NCBI GenBank assembly: GCA_024663395.1
Contig: JANFAH010000001.1
Span: 6,076,001-6,140,000 of the forward strand
Reading direction: 5' to 3'
Source: Pisolithus tinctorius
Lineage: Eukaryota > Basidiomycota > Agaricomycetes > Boletales > Pisolithaceae
Length of the DNA stretch: 64,000 nt
The notes beneath the pieces were generated by a model. That model was not told the DNA's origin. It saw only the letters and a list, made by a program, of their open reading frames with translations, and ran no database searches. Position numbers and translations under genes: made by a program. This document shows positions 22,829 to 34,890 of this stretch, piece after piece; position 1 is the first letter of the stretch, and each line of letters starts with the position of its first letter.

Positions 22829-25800
22829 TTAGGTCGCTGGTTCCGGGAGTGGCGGGAGTTTCACTTCAGTGCACGAACCAATCGCTCTCTTCCACAAAGC
22901 GTTCGTCTCTGTCATCGTCGCCTTGTTCCCGATGATGATAAGCCCTAGCCTTGCTCGAGTCCACATCACATTAAGCCTCCTATGGTCTTCCACAAACCCA
23001 ATCTCCCGACTCGCATTACAACGGACTGTACAGAAAACAACGATGTCGCTTTCTCTGCCTTGGAATGAATCAATCGTGGCGCAGGTGACAGACGATGGGA
23101 GTCCCTCCTTGAGCATGGCGACCTGTCTGGTGTAGGGTGATAGAGCAGCTATAGACAGCTTCGGTTTGTCTTCTCCTTCTCTAGCAGGCGACTGCAACAT
23201 GGACACGATGCGAGCGGCCAACTCAGCCTGGCCTTCGTTTCCTTTGGAGGACGACCCCATGGTCTCTTCTGAATCACACTGCACGAAGACGGTGGGAACG
23301 ATACCCGTTAACCCAGCCCTGCAAGGCCAAGGGAAAGCTGTACTGAGTAGAACGCCGAGGACTTCATCACTATCTTGAATATGAGATTGTAGTTCGCCGT
23401 TGTAGAACTCCGTCGAAGGGAATTGAGCAAGTTCTTTAGGGAACCGATACTGGACCTGCAAGAATCCATCAGGAAACACTCTGAATCCTAGGGACAATGC
23501 TAACATTTAACATTGTCTTAACGGTACCGGGATGGGGATCTGCGGTGTACAGTCTCTCCATTAAGGAAACGTCGTACTCCAGAGCTTTCCCCATGGGCTT
23601 CACAGTAGGACGCAACTGAACACTGTACCATAGAAGATGACCAACGGAACACGCAAGCTACTCACGGCCACTTACTGGTCTCCAACGAGGACCACCCTCT
23701 CACTTCCCTTCACCAAAGGAATGAGAGCGCAAGGTTCCGTAATTTGAGATGCTTCGTCAATAAGTACCGTGTCGAAGTTCACTTTACGAAGTGTGCCGAG
23801 CCCAGCACCAGCGCAAGTCGTAAAGACGATCCTCGCGGCGTTCACCCGCTGTTGGGCTTGTTTTTGTAGTTTGTTATTTTCATGCACGTCTCCGCCAACC
23901 CTAGCGTCGACGGTATAACTTTGAAGTGCCTTGTTGACCTTGGAATGATCTGTGGCAACTCGCAAAATCACTTCGTCCGGCAGCAAATTGTCCTGTTGGT
24001 TTATCTTTAGGAATCTTTCGAGCACGTTATCGACCGCTAAAGACTAGGATATGAAACATGGTTCCGAACAGGGGGTGAGACATCGTTACCATTGTGAGTC
24101 GATGCTGTCATGAGAATTTTGCATTCGCCGAACTTGCGTAGCAGATAACGAAGAATCTGAACGACGACTGTCGTTTTTCCAGTGCCTAAATCTGTTTTTA
24201 GAACGATGCGCATCAGGCAGGCAGAACCAGCGCCAACCTGGAGGGCCCCAGATTAGTGAAAGTGGGGCCGTGCACAACTTGATGGCAGTAATTTGACTCG
24301 CGTTCAAATTTTCTGCATCTGGGATATCCTCTTCTTCAGAGTCGCTGCTAGCGTCGTCGTCAAGTTCCTCAGACGAAGGGATCGACACAATGGTATTGTG
24401 AATACTACAACACGATTCACGTTCAACCGAAAGTCGCGTCAATGCATCTATCATCGCTTGCGCGGTCGCTTTTGGGAAGATAACATGAGACTACGAATGC
24501 ATTAAGAATAGAACCTTACCTATGCTTCCCGCATCATAGATATTCCACTGCATCTCTGGCGCTTCTGGCGGCAAAGGGTGGAATAACTGGACCGTCAACT
24601 CTCCACGGGTTGCTTTAGAAATGATTCCATCATTAACGGCCTGGTCGACCCATCCATGCTCTGGGTTTGACATACACCGTAGGCGGACGTGCGAGTGCAG
24701 GCGGATGGGAACGTTCAGATCCACTCGCAGGTGTATCTTTGCCTCCCCGTTCTCCGCGGGAATAACACGCTGCACAGGATAGGAACCCAGGGTTTTGCGC
24801 GGCCGGCCACTTTCATCACAAGGACATGTGTCAGCCGCCTCTTCCGCACAATCAAATGCCACAGCAAGTGCCTGCTTGTGGAGGTAGGCTGCTGCCTTGT
24901 CTGCTTCCCTAGTGGCCAACCTCGATTCATGTAGCACGAGAAGTGCTTCCTGGAATAAGGTTTTTGGCCGGATGCTCAGTGCAGTCAACATGAGCAGCTC
25001 CGTATATTGATCAGTTCGCAGGTCGTTGATGGACCCCGCAATCTTTTCTAAGCCAACAAGCGTAGCGATGCCCAGATCATTCGCTGAGCGCACTATAGCC
25101 CTGGCGATAGGAGTGCACATCATAGAAAGCGGCTCCGGAAGCTCCATAGTCTCCGTTGGTGGATATGCCTTCAGTAGAACGTATACCAGTCGAGGATATT
25201 TATCAATCCAGGAGGCGACGTTGGGACGAAGAGGAATTGAGTTGATGATGAAGTTAAAACTCCAATACAACTCAGTGTAAGCCCGATGTTCCAGGGAAAA
25301 GTTCATCAAGGTTTCCAATTGTTCCTGCGTGAGGTCTGTTAAAAGCTCTTTGAATTCATCCTCCGAATGCCGGGGTACAAAAAGGTCCTTCAACCATCCC
25401 GGACGGTCTGTCCAATCAACCGCTTTCACTGTTTTCAATTCGTAGGATGTCAGATCTCTTCCGAAACGACGAATGTATTGCTCCGTCTCAACGCTTCATG
25501 CGCGAAGATCGTCAGCATGCAGCGAAGGGGGAAAACGAGGACGTACTGTTCAAAGTAGAGATCGAAACTTTGATGTGCAACCCTATCTCTGTTGGAGATG
25601 ACATGGATCTCCATCGCAATCACCGGTGCCCGTTGCAGTCTGCCCAATTGCTAGGAAGATCACTTTAGTATCTACTTAATGCACAATAATAAACAAATGA
25701 CCTTCTGAACTCTCGGCGAGATCTTTTGTAAGGCAATACTCGCGATGACGTCCTGTTGAGTCTCCCGGGGCGGACGAGAAAGAAAGACGAACGTGTCCCC

Positions 25801-28614
25801 TCTGGCTTTGTTATACAACTGAAAGGTTCTGTCGTCACAATGCAACCTGTAACCGACAGTGCATGGACGGTAGCCAGCCATCGAAGAAGACGCATTGGGC
25901 ATAAATGAGCACACGACGACGTTATCGCTGACTTCGGGATCTTCATCCCAAGGAACTTCCCCTCGAATGAAGATCCCGACAGCGAATCTGTCATCCGTCT
26001 TATTTATGCAAGGGGTTTAATATCCAGCGTTAAGCACGGAGGTGGCATGCCTACCTTAAGCACCAGGAGTTTACGGGTGAACTGAACCAAAGCGATTTTA
26101 AGGTACTGGAAAAATGTAGCAGGCGAGTTTATTGCAGAAGAATACAGTCGCTGCATGGAAAGAGGACGATCAAGCTGACGTTGCTGGAGGTCCCTCCGCG
26201 AAACGATGTTAGAAGTCATAAGTGAATTCCACAAGCGTCGGTGTTCCATGGGTGTGAGCCCAAGGGTGGTACTGATGGCATGCTTTTCGTGCGGCGCCAG
26301 TGCACCCATATCAAGGTGTGCAAGATAAGGCTTCACCTCTTCAGCAGTCATAGAAAACTTCCTCGCAAACGCCAAGGCCATGTTGAATAACTCATATTCA
26401 GACACAGCGTTTGGCTTGCTCTTGAATAGTTCGGCAAGAACAATTTCTGCGTCATCTGCGGAGGTAGTCTCAGTGTTCAGATCTATAGTCCCAAGTTGGG
26501 AAAAATTAGCGTGATACTCCGCAGCAGCTTCTGCGAGGACATCTAAGATGTACTTTCCCTGAGGAGTGGGTGGAGTTAAGAGTCTGTCCGGAATCTTTAC
26601 TCTAGCTCCATCCACTGCTTGGGAATGAAGCGCATTCAATTCTTGACACTCTGCACTCATCGCACCGCTGGGACTGGCTCGAATCCACTGTTGATGTAAC
26701 TTCACTACTTTAGCGAGTCCCGCACTAGTCGAACATCAGATGCAGAAACGTCAAGAACATAAGATGGACCAACTTGTTGTAGGAGGCGAACTGATTAGCC
26801 AAGTCCGCTCTTGTTACATGGCCACCAGGGCGTTCTTTGTTGGGCGGATAGTCATAGGACTAGATGTGCAGAAGCCTATTAGCCGTACGGTTGTCGTATA
26901 AAGGCAAACCTCGCCTCATGGACACGTGCGGGAACTAAATCTGGGTCCCAACAGACGAAAAACTTATCGCCTAAGTCCCAAGGTGAGAGCCAATCTGGAG
27001 AAAATGGTTGCACTCACCGTCTAAGTCACCACCGCTACTCATTGATGGTGCGGCCTGGTGTTTCGGTTTTGCCACCGAGGCAAAAACGATACAATCGACC
27101 AAATGTGACAGACGCCGATTGTCTACTGCTCTGAGTTTCAAGCAATCGCCTGCATATAGTGCCGATGATTCAACAAGATCCGAGATGTGATCTGCGCAAC
27201 GCACCAGGATGAAGACACGGATTCCTCACCACAAGAACATCTCCATTGATAAGCGTCGAAGCACCAGTCCTAGACGTGACACGAACATGGACTTGGCCTT
27301 CTTTTAGGACCTTGAAAGGATCACAAACTCCATATAGTAAGCGCGACTTATGGATAATCATTCTTGCCCTGGGTTTATCGTTCTTCAAGAATTGGGACAC
27401 CTCGGACGTCTGTGCCTTGCGAATGTCGCGGATGACCGCATCGTCCTCGAGGCCGTCCAGAAGTATGCGTTCCGCAAGCTTGTAATTGTCTAGGGTAGAC
27501 ACGAAATCAATGGCCTTTGTCACGTCTGTAGATGCCTCTTCGATCCATCGCAGATATTCCCGTTGCTTGGCAAGGAACTTTTCATCCGTGATACCAAGAC
27601 TGGATAGCAGGACTATAACATCGTTGTTGAGGCGGCCAAAAGCGTAGGGTTTGGAGGACCCGACAACCGAAAAGGAATGGTCTTGTGTGGTGGTAAATTT
27701 CTTCATACTTTTGCGGAATTTCACGAGGCAATTTTCCTTATCCATCTCGGGATGCATCATGAGCACACCTTTGTAACCCAAGTAGCTGATGATCTCGACG
27801 TTAGGACCCCTGTGCTAGTAGCCAATAGATCCTAGCATGCGCACCGAATCTGAAACACGCTTGGAGTATACCGCTGGTTACGAAAGACGATCTTTTTCGC
27901 TCTGCTGACTTGGATAGCAAAGCGCTTGGCCATTAATCCACAACCATCGGAGAAAACAGTACTAGAGTTTTCGATGTCGGGGATGTCTGTAATCCATTTG
28001 GGATCCAACTGGACATCAATTTCAGCTGCGGAGAACAAAAGGCCAATGCGTTTGGCCCCTTCAGAGATGTCAAAATTGACAAGGAACTGACGGATGGGAA
28101 AGCTCTCACTTTTTGCGGCACTCATTATCTTGCCAAAGTCACCCATCTGATATATTCTCTCGTCCAATTCAGCATCACTATTAGCTTCCCTCATGAAGCA
28201 TGTTCTGCTTCGCTACAATTTTCTCAATACGATTGCCAGTCGCAATTAGTATCAGCAATCACTTACCAGCTGACTGTTGCTGTGGTGGTAAAAGCGATAC
28301 TGAGTATCGTTGATAAACAAACCCGCTTGCATCAACCGGTTTATGTATTCTTTTATGATCTTTAGGCCACCCTGGGGGAATCGCAGTTTCTCGAAGGAAA
28401 CAAGAATGAACTTGTCTGGATCATCGCTGTGCAGAACGCGGTTGCTCGGAAACTGGAGGATGCTTAGGGTGATTGCTTCCGGCGCAAACTTGATAAATTT
28501 GCCGAAAATCCTACTATCGTCCCTCCTTCTCCTTGGAGGGGTGAGATGTGCTTGGGGCACAGTGAAGCGCCATGTCTCCTGATCGTGAGGAGGATTTTCA
28601 AGAAGTGTGTACAT
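22829..28614 (-). CDS. Fused RNA-dependent RNA polymerase and SF1 (UPF1-like) helicase
   Basis: Sixteen exons keep phase from end to end, 1,665 residues: 28267-28614, 28110-28212, 27845-28058, 27205-27785, 27018-27149, 26915-26970, 26774-26859, 26055-26724, 25702-25998, 25547-25650, 24520-25493, 24238-24468, 24090-24185, 23676-24036, 23505-23622, 22829-23455. N-terminal half: cellular RdRP with FSDGCGLM (about residue 195), RNPCLHPGD (about 410) and the catalytic DLDGD (457-461). C-terminal part: SF1 helicase with GPPGTGKT (1263-1270), DEAS (1391-1394), GDHVQLRP (from 1416), QYRFP (1459), TIDSFQGRESD and LNVMWTRAR (1618-1626). About 700 residues of unassigned sequence lie between. The likely role is conversion of aberrant or transposon RNA to dsRNA for RNA silencing, with built-in unwinding. 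Intron 6 (26860-26914) has a probable GC donor. The start at 28614 leaves almost no N-terminal extension before the RdRP core. Confidence 0.92.
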
Positions 28615-28822
28615 AGAATGTCAGGCAATGTTCAAAGCGAGAGAGCGTGGATGTGGATGATTGGTTTTTGTGTGGCCACGAGTTCGAGCTGCTTTTAATG
28701 CACGGTTCAGCCATCGAAGCATTTGGCATGCATCTTGACTTCCGCGGTGCCTGATGGGGTCACGGTCCGGCCGATTGGCGCCCAAATCGTTGTTTGCCCA
28801 ACCATTCAGCGAGTGCGACAGC

Positions 28823-29554
28823 ATGCCAGACAGACAAGTTTCACCCACTCAAGTGTACGTGATAGGCCCATCGTCTACGGGAAAGACTACGCTCTGCAAC
28901 GCAGTCGCGAAGTCCGTAGGACTGTCTACGAGGTGCTATATCACTGAGGTAGCGCGCCAAGTGATGCGGTCGAAGGGTTACACAAGGGCAGATGTGGGCA
29001 CGATAGAGATGCAAAGAGCAATTATGCTGGCACAATTGGAGAAAGAAGCCAATGCTTTTGCGCGCGCACGCTGGGGAAACAATGAAGGACTCATCCTTAG
29101 CGACCGTTCTGGCATCGACCCCATCGTCTATGCTATTATGACCGCGAAGGATGAGGGCGAGGCACGGCAGAAGGAGGATATGCTGGCCAACATACCTGCA
29201 TTCCAAATGGCACTCCGTCGCTACAAGGATGCCATCTTCCTACTCTTGAACCCTGTGGAAGAGTGGCTGGTGGACGACGGCGTGCGGAACTTGGACAATT
29301 ACGAACGTTGCATCAAAGTCTTCCGTCAAGTACTCGATAAATTTGGGATCAAATACCAAGAGATGGGAGCGGAAACCAAGAGGATCGAAGATAGAGTAAG
29401 GCTTTTGGAGGAGCGTATATTACTGGCTCAGCGGCCCCATGTCTCCCAGACACCGGCCACTCGACCCAGGGTCAGTAAGCCTACTTCAGCGTGTTATCCC
29501 AATACTGAAGGCCATCGTCCAGTCACGAACTCCGGCCGAGAAATGAGACCCTAG
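28823..29554 (+). CDS. AAA_28-type P-loop ATPase/kinase-like protein
   Basis: Intronless, 243 residues from the ATG at 28823 (A at -3). An upstream in-frame ATG at 28754 would add 23 residues but has a poor context. Walker A GPSSTGKTT lies near residues 15-23; LSDRSGIDP around residue 90 could be the Walker B/lid region, as in NadR- and Ttd14-like nucleotide kinases. The last ~50 residues are low-complexity. It would bind and hydrolyse ATP; the substrate is unknown. Its start is only ~208 bp from that of the divergent RdRP-helicase. A decayed partial copy lies at about 36838-37190. Confidence 0.8.
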   Translation: MPDRQVSPTQVYVIGPSSTGKTTLCNAVAKSVGLSTRCYITEVARQVMRSKGYTRADVGTIEMQRAIMLAQLEKEANAFARARWGNNEGLILSDRSGIDPIVYAIMTAKDEGEARQKEDMLANIPAFQMALRRYKDAIFLLLNPVEEWLVDDGVRNLDNYERCIKVFRQVLDKFGIKYQEMGAETKRIEDRVRLLEERILLAQRPHVSQTPATRPRVSKPTSACYPNTEGHRPVTNSGREMRP

Positions 29555-30042
29555 CGAAGAAGTGGAAGATATAGAGGTCATGGAATGAGCAAGTCAATAG
29601 TGGTCGTGGGCAACTGGTCGCTGCTCCTCGCTGTAGTAGTAGTACGATGTGTGGTATGTAACTCAGATATTCCAGAATCATGGTGTCGTGTACGTTACGT
29701 TGTTCGTGTCCCTTTGTCCTTGCTTGAAACTCAGCGGTCGTATTCCATCTCCCTTATTTTCAATACTTAGTATGGATCAACGGCGCTTCGTGTCATTCAC
29801 AGGGTCTCGTACATCGAAGGACTGCTGTTACTGTGAGGGTGCACACCGCGGTGCGACTGTCACATCCCAGGCGCTGTGGCTTTCATAGTGCTTGACCGGT
29901 GAATGCAATTAATTGTACGTGTCATCTCCCAAAGTCGTGGAACCGCCTTCCGCCGTCCTCACGTCCCCTGGAAGCTCTGGTAGGTTCGTGAAATGGATAG
30001 TACTGATGCGTAAACCTGACAGGCTACCTTCACCCTGCTTAG
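29555..30042. repeat. Duplicated flank and inverted DUF6534 tail fragment
   Basis: Positions 29780-29930 resemble 35440-35570 (both with AAGGACTGCTGTT.CTGTGAGGG and GTACGTGTCAT.TCCCAAAGT). Positions about 29940-30028, read on the minus strand, match the C-terminal exon of the DUF6534 genes (CCTGTCAG...ACGCATCAGTACTATCC...), so this is a broken inverted copy that abuts the truncated gene at 30043. Confidence 0.65.
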
Positions 30043-31290
30043 GCATTGGCTCTAGTGAATGTGTGTTCCTTTCATCTCAACGCTACGTATGACAAGATTT
30101 AGCTGTGTTGCAGGTACTTGTGGTTTCCGTAGTTCAGCTGCCAGTGACACTCTTTTGTGGGCTGACACTCAAAAGCTGAATGTTCCTGGCTTCTTCACGT
30201 ATAAAATACATTTGCTGTGGGTCCCGTTGCGTAAACTTGCCTCTCGAGCTTTCTTGTTCGGCATTCAGTTTGTGGTCCTCAAGTGAAGTGGTTGGTGACC
30301 GCCCCAATTGTGAGTATGTTTGCCTCAGATGACAAAAATACCGTCAAGTGACATGATCTGATGGATGCTATTAGATCTATCTCGACTGGGTGAGGTCTTT
30401 ACTGCGCTCACGAAACATTTTTCATGAAATTCAGCAGTGCTTGGCACCAGTTTGTGCTTTTCTTCGACCACGAGAAACATATTCTTATTCTAATCAACAA
30501 GCAGGGACAGTTGTGGCGGGGTACTCCAATATGCCCTACCATGTCCACAGGAATGCTGACCTCTGCATAGGTCCGTCAATAACATTGAAATAATTTTGTC
30601 AACAAGCACTTTGGTCACCAGTTCGCATCGTTACTCCTAGCTATGTGATGTGGTACCCACCATGACTGCCCTCATACTAGCTGGGGCCCTGATTGCAGTG
30701 TCATTCTGCATACTTTGTTACGATGTTGGCTCTCACTCTGTTATCCGAAGGTGACTCCAGTCCGCGTCTGTGGTTCATTCCTAATGAATCCTGCTTGGAG
30801 CGAAGCACGTCGGCTGGTAACCCTGATTTGATTCAGGCTTTTCATTGCGGGATAGTCGCCGTTGCAAGCCTCGTCATTGTGCGTATGACTTGTTACATTA
30901 CATTATGTCGCTCTCACACTTTCTTCAGGCCCTTGACAACTAAACTACGTGGACAATGGGATGATTAGAAAGTGCCAGTGTTCCATGACCTGCAAGCGTC
31001 GGAAAGAACACTCCGTCTCACCGACGAGTAGAATATTCCAACTCACTTCTTGCATCACTGAACTCCTGGAACAGCTTCGAGCCCTGGCTTCAGGGACCCT
31101 GTCAGATCTACGCATCAGTACCATCTACTTCGCGAACCCACCGAAGGTTCCGGGGCACGCAGAGAGTTCAAAGGATGGAGTGAGACTGTTTGGCGTACGC
31201 AAAGGGCCTCTTATCGATATTACCATCGGTCCGGCACTAGATAAGACTACGGTGTTGCGAAGTGAGAGCCTAATAGTTCCATGCCGTGTC
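30043..31290 (+). pseudogene. DUF6534 gene copy 1, 5'-truncated and decayed
   Basis: Begins exactly at the 18-base exon 9 of the family (GCATTGGCTCTAGTGAAT after TGCTTAG); exons 1-8 are missing. The following exons can be aligned with the intact copies, but several splice sites are broken: CTAG has become CTGG before the CTTCTTC exon, and the donors around 30149 and 30215 are altered. The C-terminal exon remains readable (ASGTLSDLRISTIYFANPPK, about 31083-31150). It is followed by a decayed DNA-glycosylase copy, in the same order as copy 4 and the intact glycosylase. Confidence 0.75.
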
Positions 31291-31539
31291 CGTCATTATT
31301 ATTATTTTCTCCACAAGATAAATTGGTATATTGCTGGTATGAACCGGTGGAACCAATAAAGGATAATAATTTCCAGTACACTGCTGCCTAGACTCTACAA
31401 CTTGATTCTGGCGCTGAAATGTACATTTTCTACCCCATTCACGATCGCATGTCATTTGCATTGATTAATCCTGACCAAAAAAAAGTCCCACAATACATAT
31501 GTAGGCAAGGATTGACCGTTACATTTTGCGTTGCGAGGA

Positions 31540-32600
31540 ACTAGCTCCGAGTTGGGCCTGATTACTCAAGTCGTTGCCTTCACCCCCACTCGCAGCTGAC
31601 GCAGGGCTTTCCGGATGACTACCCATATTCCCACACCCACGAAACAGACGAAGACGGCCTGAAGGAAAGGAATATTTCTAATGAATGCTGGAACCACGAC
31701 TTTCATTTCTGATACGGAGATCCCGCTGCCCAGGCAAAGAAGTGATCAAGTGTGCAAAACTCTGCCGGGTGGAGCAGATACCTCTGCAGACACCCTGTCC
31801 ACAATATTACTCTGTGCCATTGTTCGTGAGTGATGGAGGGGAAAATACACTGAAGGCGGACAAGTAGAAGGCCGAGATTGTACCTTTGGTAGTCCTCGGA
31901 TGGCAATAAGGTCGAGGTCAATCCCGATGGCGAATGGTATGATTAATCGCATTTTCTACAATTAGGGTGCACGAATCCGGGGGCAGGAATCACCTTATTG
32001 ATACAAGAAACGCCAGAAGTGGTTCGTTGGATTTGCAAACCGATATCTCGGCGAACATGTAACCCGTGCTGTCCACTTTAGCATCGAAAAGACAGAAGTA
32101 ACAGGGTATTGGCCTACTTTATTCCACAAAGAACGAGTGGGTTGCCCAGGCAAGAGGAGGAAGAGAAGGCAACATGTCATGCTACATGCTTTCCTGAGAA
32201 ATCATCATGCGTACGGCACCGAGTTCGTCTCGAAGGAGTGATGGAGAGGAGCGGATACCCCCGGATACACGTACCCTCGCTTTGGTCCCTTGTTTGGACA
32301 CTTGGCTCTTACGGATTTGCCACTGCTGTGTCGCCAGGCTCTCGGTTTGTCTCGTTATCTTCCTCTCTTCTTTTATACTTTGTCGTTAACGCGCGGGTAC
32401 CGTTGTTGGTGAATCAGATACCTTGAGGAACTCGGATATTTCGGCTTCGGTATTGTTATGAGTTCCCTGCGACATCTGCGAACGGAGGCACACACCAAGC
32501 CATGATGATCACTGACACTAGTCGTCCCGTCCCGAGTCAGGCCCGACTGGCGAAGGCTGCGTTAAGTGTATGCTCAGTCTCACCTCTAAGTAGGTACATT
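31540..32600 (-). pseudogene. Decayed copy of the TDG/Mug DNA glycosylase gene
   Basis: The minus strand aligns piecewise with the intact gene at 44082-45521. At 31850-31921 it reads TSTLLPSEDYQRYNLGLL against TSTLLPPSEDYSLPERYNLGL in the intact gene; the HFWR exon lies near 32030 and the helical segment EMKVVVPAF near 31700. The N-terminal region is recognisable at 32205-32560. Small deletions, frame changes and loss of the conserved C-terminal FFFVVPSTSGR block show it is not functional. Confidence 0.75.
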
Positions 32601-32690
32601 ATACCGCAGCAGCAAGAAGTCTATCTTATCTATTGTGTAATAGAGCTGCGGATGGAACGTTGATATCGAGAACGTTCTTTCACGGTTTAG

Positions 32691-32763
32691 TCTACCTCGT
32701 AAAATGCACTGCTCGGGGCAACACGGTTTCTCCTGACTATATTAATGCAGCCTTCGTCGTTTA
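32691..32763 (+). promoter_or_regulatory. Conserved upstream block of DUF6534 copy 2
   Basis: The block contains ACCTCGT.AAATGCACTG, GGCAA..C.GGTT and ATATTAATGCAGCCTTCGTC. The same block occurs before copy 3 (38048-38126) and copy 5 (60345-60418), and its last part before copy 4 (41598-41617). It ends about 108-114 bp upstream of the ATG in all of them, so it is probably promoter or 5' leader. Confidence 0.55.
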
Positions 32764-32870
32764 TATCATAGAATCGGATTTCTCTGTTGACGGATTGATA
32801 GGCCCTCGCCACGCTCTCCATTCACAGCCCACTGTGAATTCATTGGCAAGTCCCCCTTATACTAAACGAC

Positions 32871-34890
32871 ATGGGCATTCCGGGCGGGTTCGGTGAAGAC
32901 CTTCAATTCATAGGTAGCTAACCACAGTCTTGACCGCTCATGTATTTTCAATATAGGTTCTGTCCTCGTCGGGGTGTTGATCTCCGTCATGTACGTATGG
33001 CTTTGCTTGACCTCGTCACATATCCTCCTCTCATTACCTTACTTCCTGTCAAGGTTATATGGCATAGCATTTCTCCAGGCACGTTTTAAACCTAATGTTC
33101 AGTTGCCCGACTTATTGGTTGTATAGACTTATGTGTATTACATGCAATACCCTGAGGATGCCTCGGCCACAAAGCTCCTGGTTGCTGCCATATGGTGAGT
33201 TAGGCCAACTTGGGACGCCGGTCAAATCTGCTCATGTGAAGTCAGGATCCTTGATACCCTACATACTTCATTCAGTAAGTACTCGGTGTACAAGCGAACG
33301 CATGGCTAACAGTCGATCAGTGTGTCATATGTTATATTACTATTTGGTGAAACCGTCCCGTCTAATCCTCGTAGCTACCGTTCTCAATTACGGCAGATAA
33401 CCAACTACGGTATACCGGAGAGTTTGGAGCATATTGTTTGGTTCGCATACCATTCTATCTCAATTGAAATTGCTTGCCATTGATGAGATGTGGCAGGTCA
33501 TTCCAAGTATGCATACCCAAACTTTTACTCGGGAGCCGCCACTGATATGAACGCTTAGGCATCTGTTCTGGTGCACGTGCGTTCCATTCATCTCAAGACT
33601 ATTTATGACAAGATTTAGCAGTACTGCAGGTATTTATGGTTGCTGTAGTACGATGGTAAGTTACTGTCTCTTATGGCTTGACGTTCATAAACTAGGTGCT
33701 ACCAGCTTCTTCGTCCATCAAATATATTACCGTAGGTCGTATTAAAACCGGCTCTTGGGACTTGTTTGACGGCACCTAGTCTGTCGCCCTCAAGTGAAGT
33801 GGTGGGTGACCGCCCCAATTGTGAGTACATTTGCTTGCCGTGGCAAACATATCATGCGATAACAGGATTGTGACAGATGCTATTAATACTGGGTCAGATT
33901 GGTGCGTTCTTTAATGAGTTTAGAAAGCATGTATAATGATATTTCAACAGGGTTTGGCATAGGTTTGTCCTTTTTTTTTTCCGGTCACGAGAGGCCTATT
34001 CTAATCAAGAGGCAGCGGCGGCTGTTCTGGAGTGCTTCCCTTGTCCAACCATGCTCACAGAAATATTAACCCCTGTGTATAGGTTTGTCATTCACAAGAC
34101 CAGTGTCCTTACGCAGATCTCGGTAGTTCCATTAAGAGAGAAATCGGTGCATCGGCTGACTGGTTCTTCCTAGTTTTATGTTCTAACCCCGGCTTTTGCC
34201 ATCATCGTACTAACTGAGGTCCTGATTACGGTGTCACTTTGTGTACTCTTCTACAGCAGTCGCTTTGACTCTGCATTTCCAAGGTAACTCCAGTCCGCCT
34301 CAGTGGTCCATTTCTAATGACGCCTGCTTTAGCACAAAGCGTCTCCTGAATACACTTATCATCTACGCTGTTAACCGGTGTGTGCTGATATTGTAAGTTC
34401 CGTCTCTCTTCTGTTTGTAGCTGTGGCCTGATTCAAGCTTTTCGTCGTAGACTAGTCGCCGTTGGAGAGCTCGCCGTTGTATGTATGCCATACTGCAAGA
34501 TGATTATGTCACTCTGACACTTCCTCCAGGCCGTTGAGCACCAAGACGCATGGATAATGGCATTGGACTTCATTGTTCAGGGGTGTCAGTCTTCCATGCT
34601 CTGTACGCAATGAGCATAACACTTCGGCTCACCTCTGAATAGTGTATCCCAATTCACTTCTAGCATCACTGAACACTCGGCAATACCTTCAACTCCAGGT
34701 TTCAGGTACCCTGTCAGATCTACACACCAATACTATGCGCTTTGCGAACCCGCCGAAGCTTCCGGGGCATGAAGAGAGTTCACAGGATAGAGCAAGGCTA
34801 TCTGGCATACACGAAGGATCTGCTATTGATATTAACATCGACCCGGCACCCGATAAGACTATGGTATTGCGAAGAGAGGGAGAGGCGTGA
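32871..34890 (+). CDS. DUF6534 multi-pass membrane protein, copy 2
   Basis: I can follow 20 short exons in phase to 324 residues, from MGIPGGFG to the TGA at 34890. Seven or so hydrophobic segments and the family landmarks are present: WILDTLH, YYYLITNYG, CRPQVKWWVTAPI, TKRLLNTLIIYAVNRC, and a C-terminal YPNSLLASLNTR. Agaricomycete DUF6534 proteins look like seven-helix receptors; ligand and role are unknown. Exon 8 is only 10 bases (33497-33506) and exon 9 is 18 bases (33559-33576). Intron 3 has a GC donor (CAG|GCACGT at 33079). Apparent stops (TCCTAG near 34173) are splice acceptors. Very similar to copy 4. Confidence 0.8.

Noticed and set aside
18555..28614. A dedicated RNA-processing cluster formed by tRNA ligase, RdRP-helicase, DCP1 and the eIF4E-like gene
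   Set aside because: They are spread over 34 kb with unrelated genes between and no shared regulatory sequence seen; chance closeness is enough.
34160..34180. In-frame stops in the middle of the DUF6534 copies (TCCTAG, TTCTTAG, TTTCTAG)
   Set aside because: They occur at the same place in every copy and are the acceptor ends of an intron; splicing there restores the family sequence.
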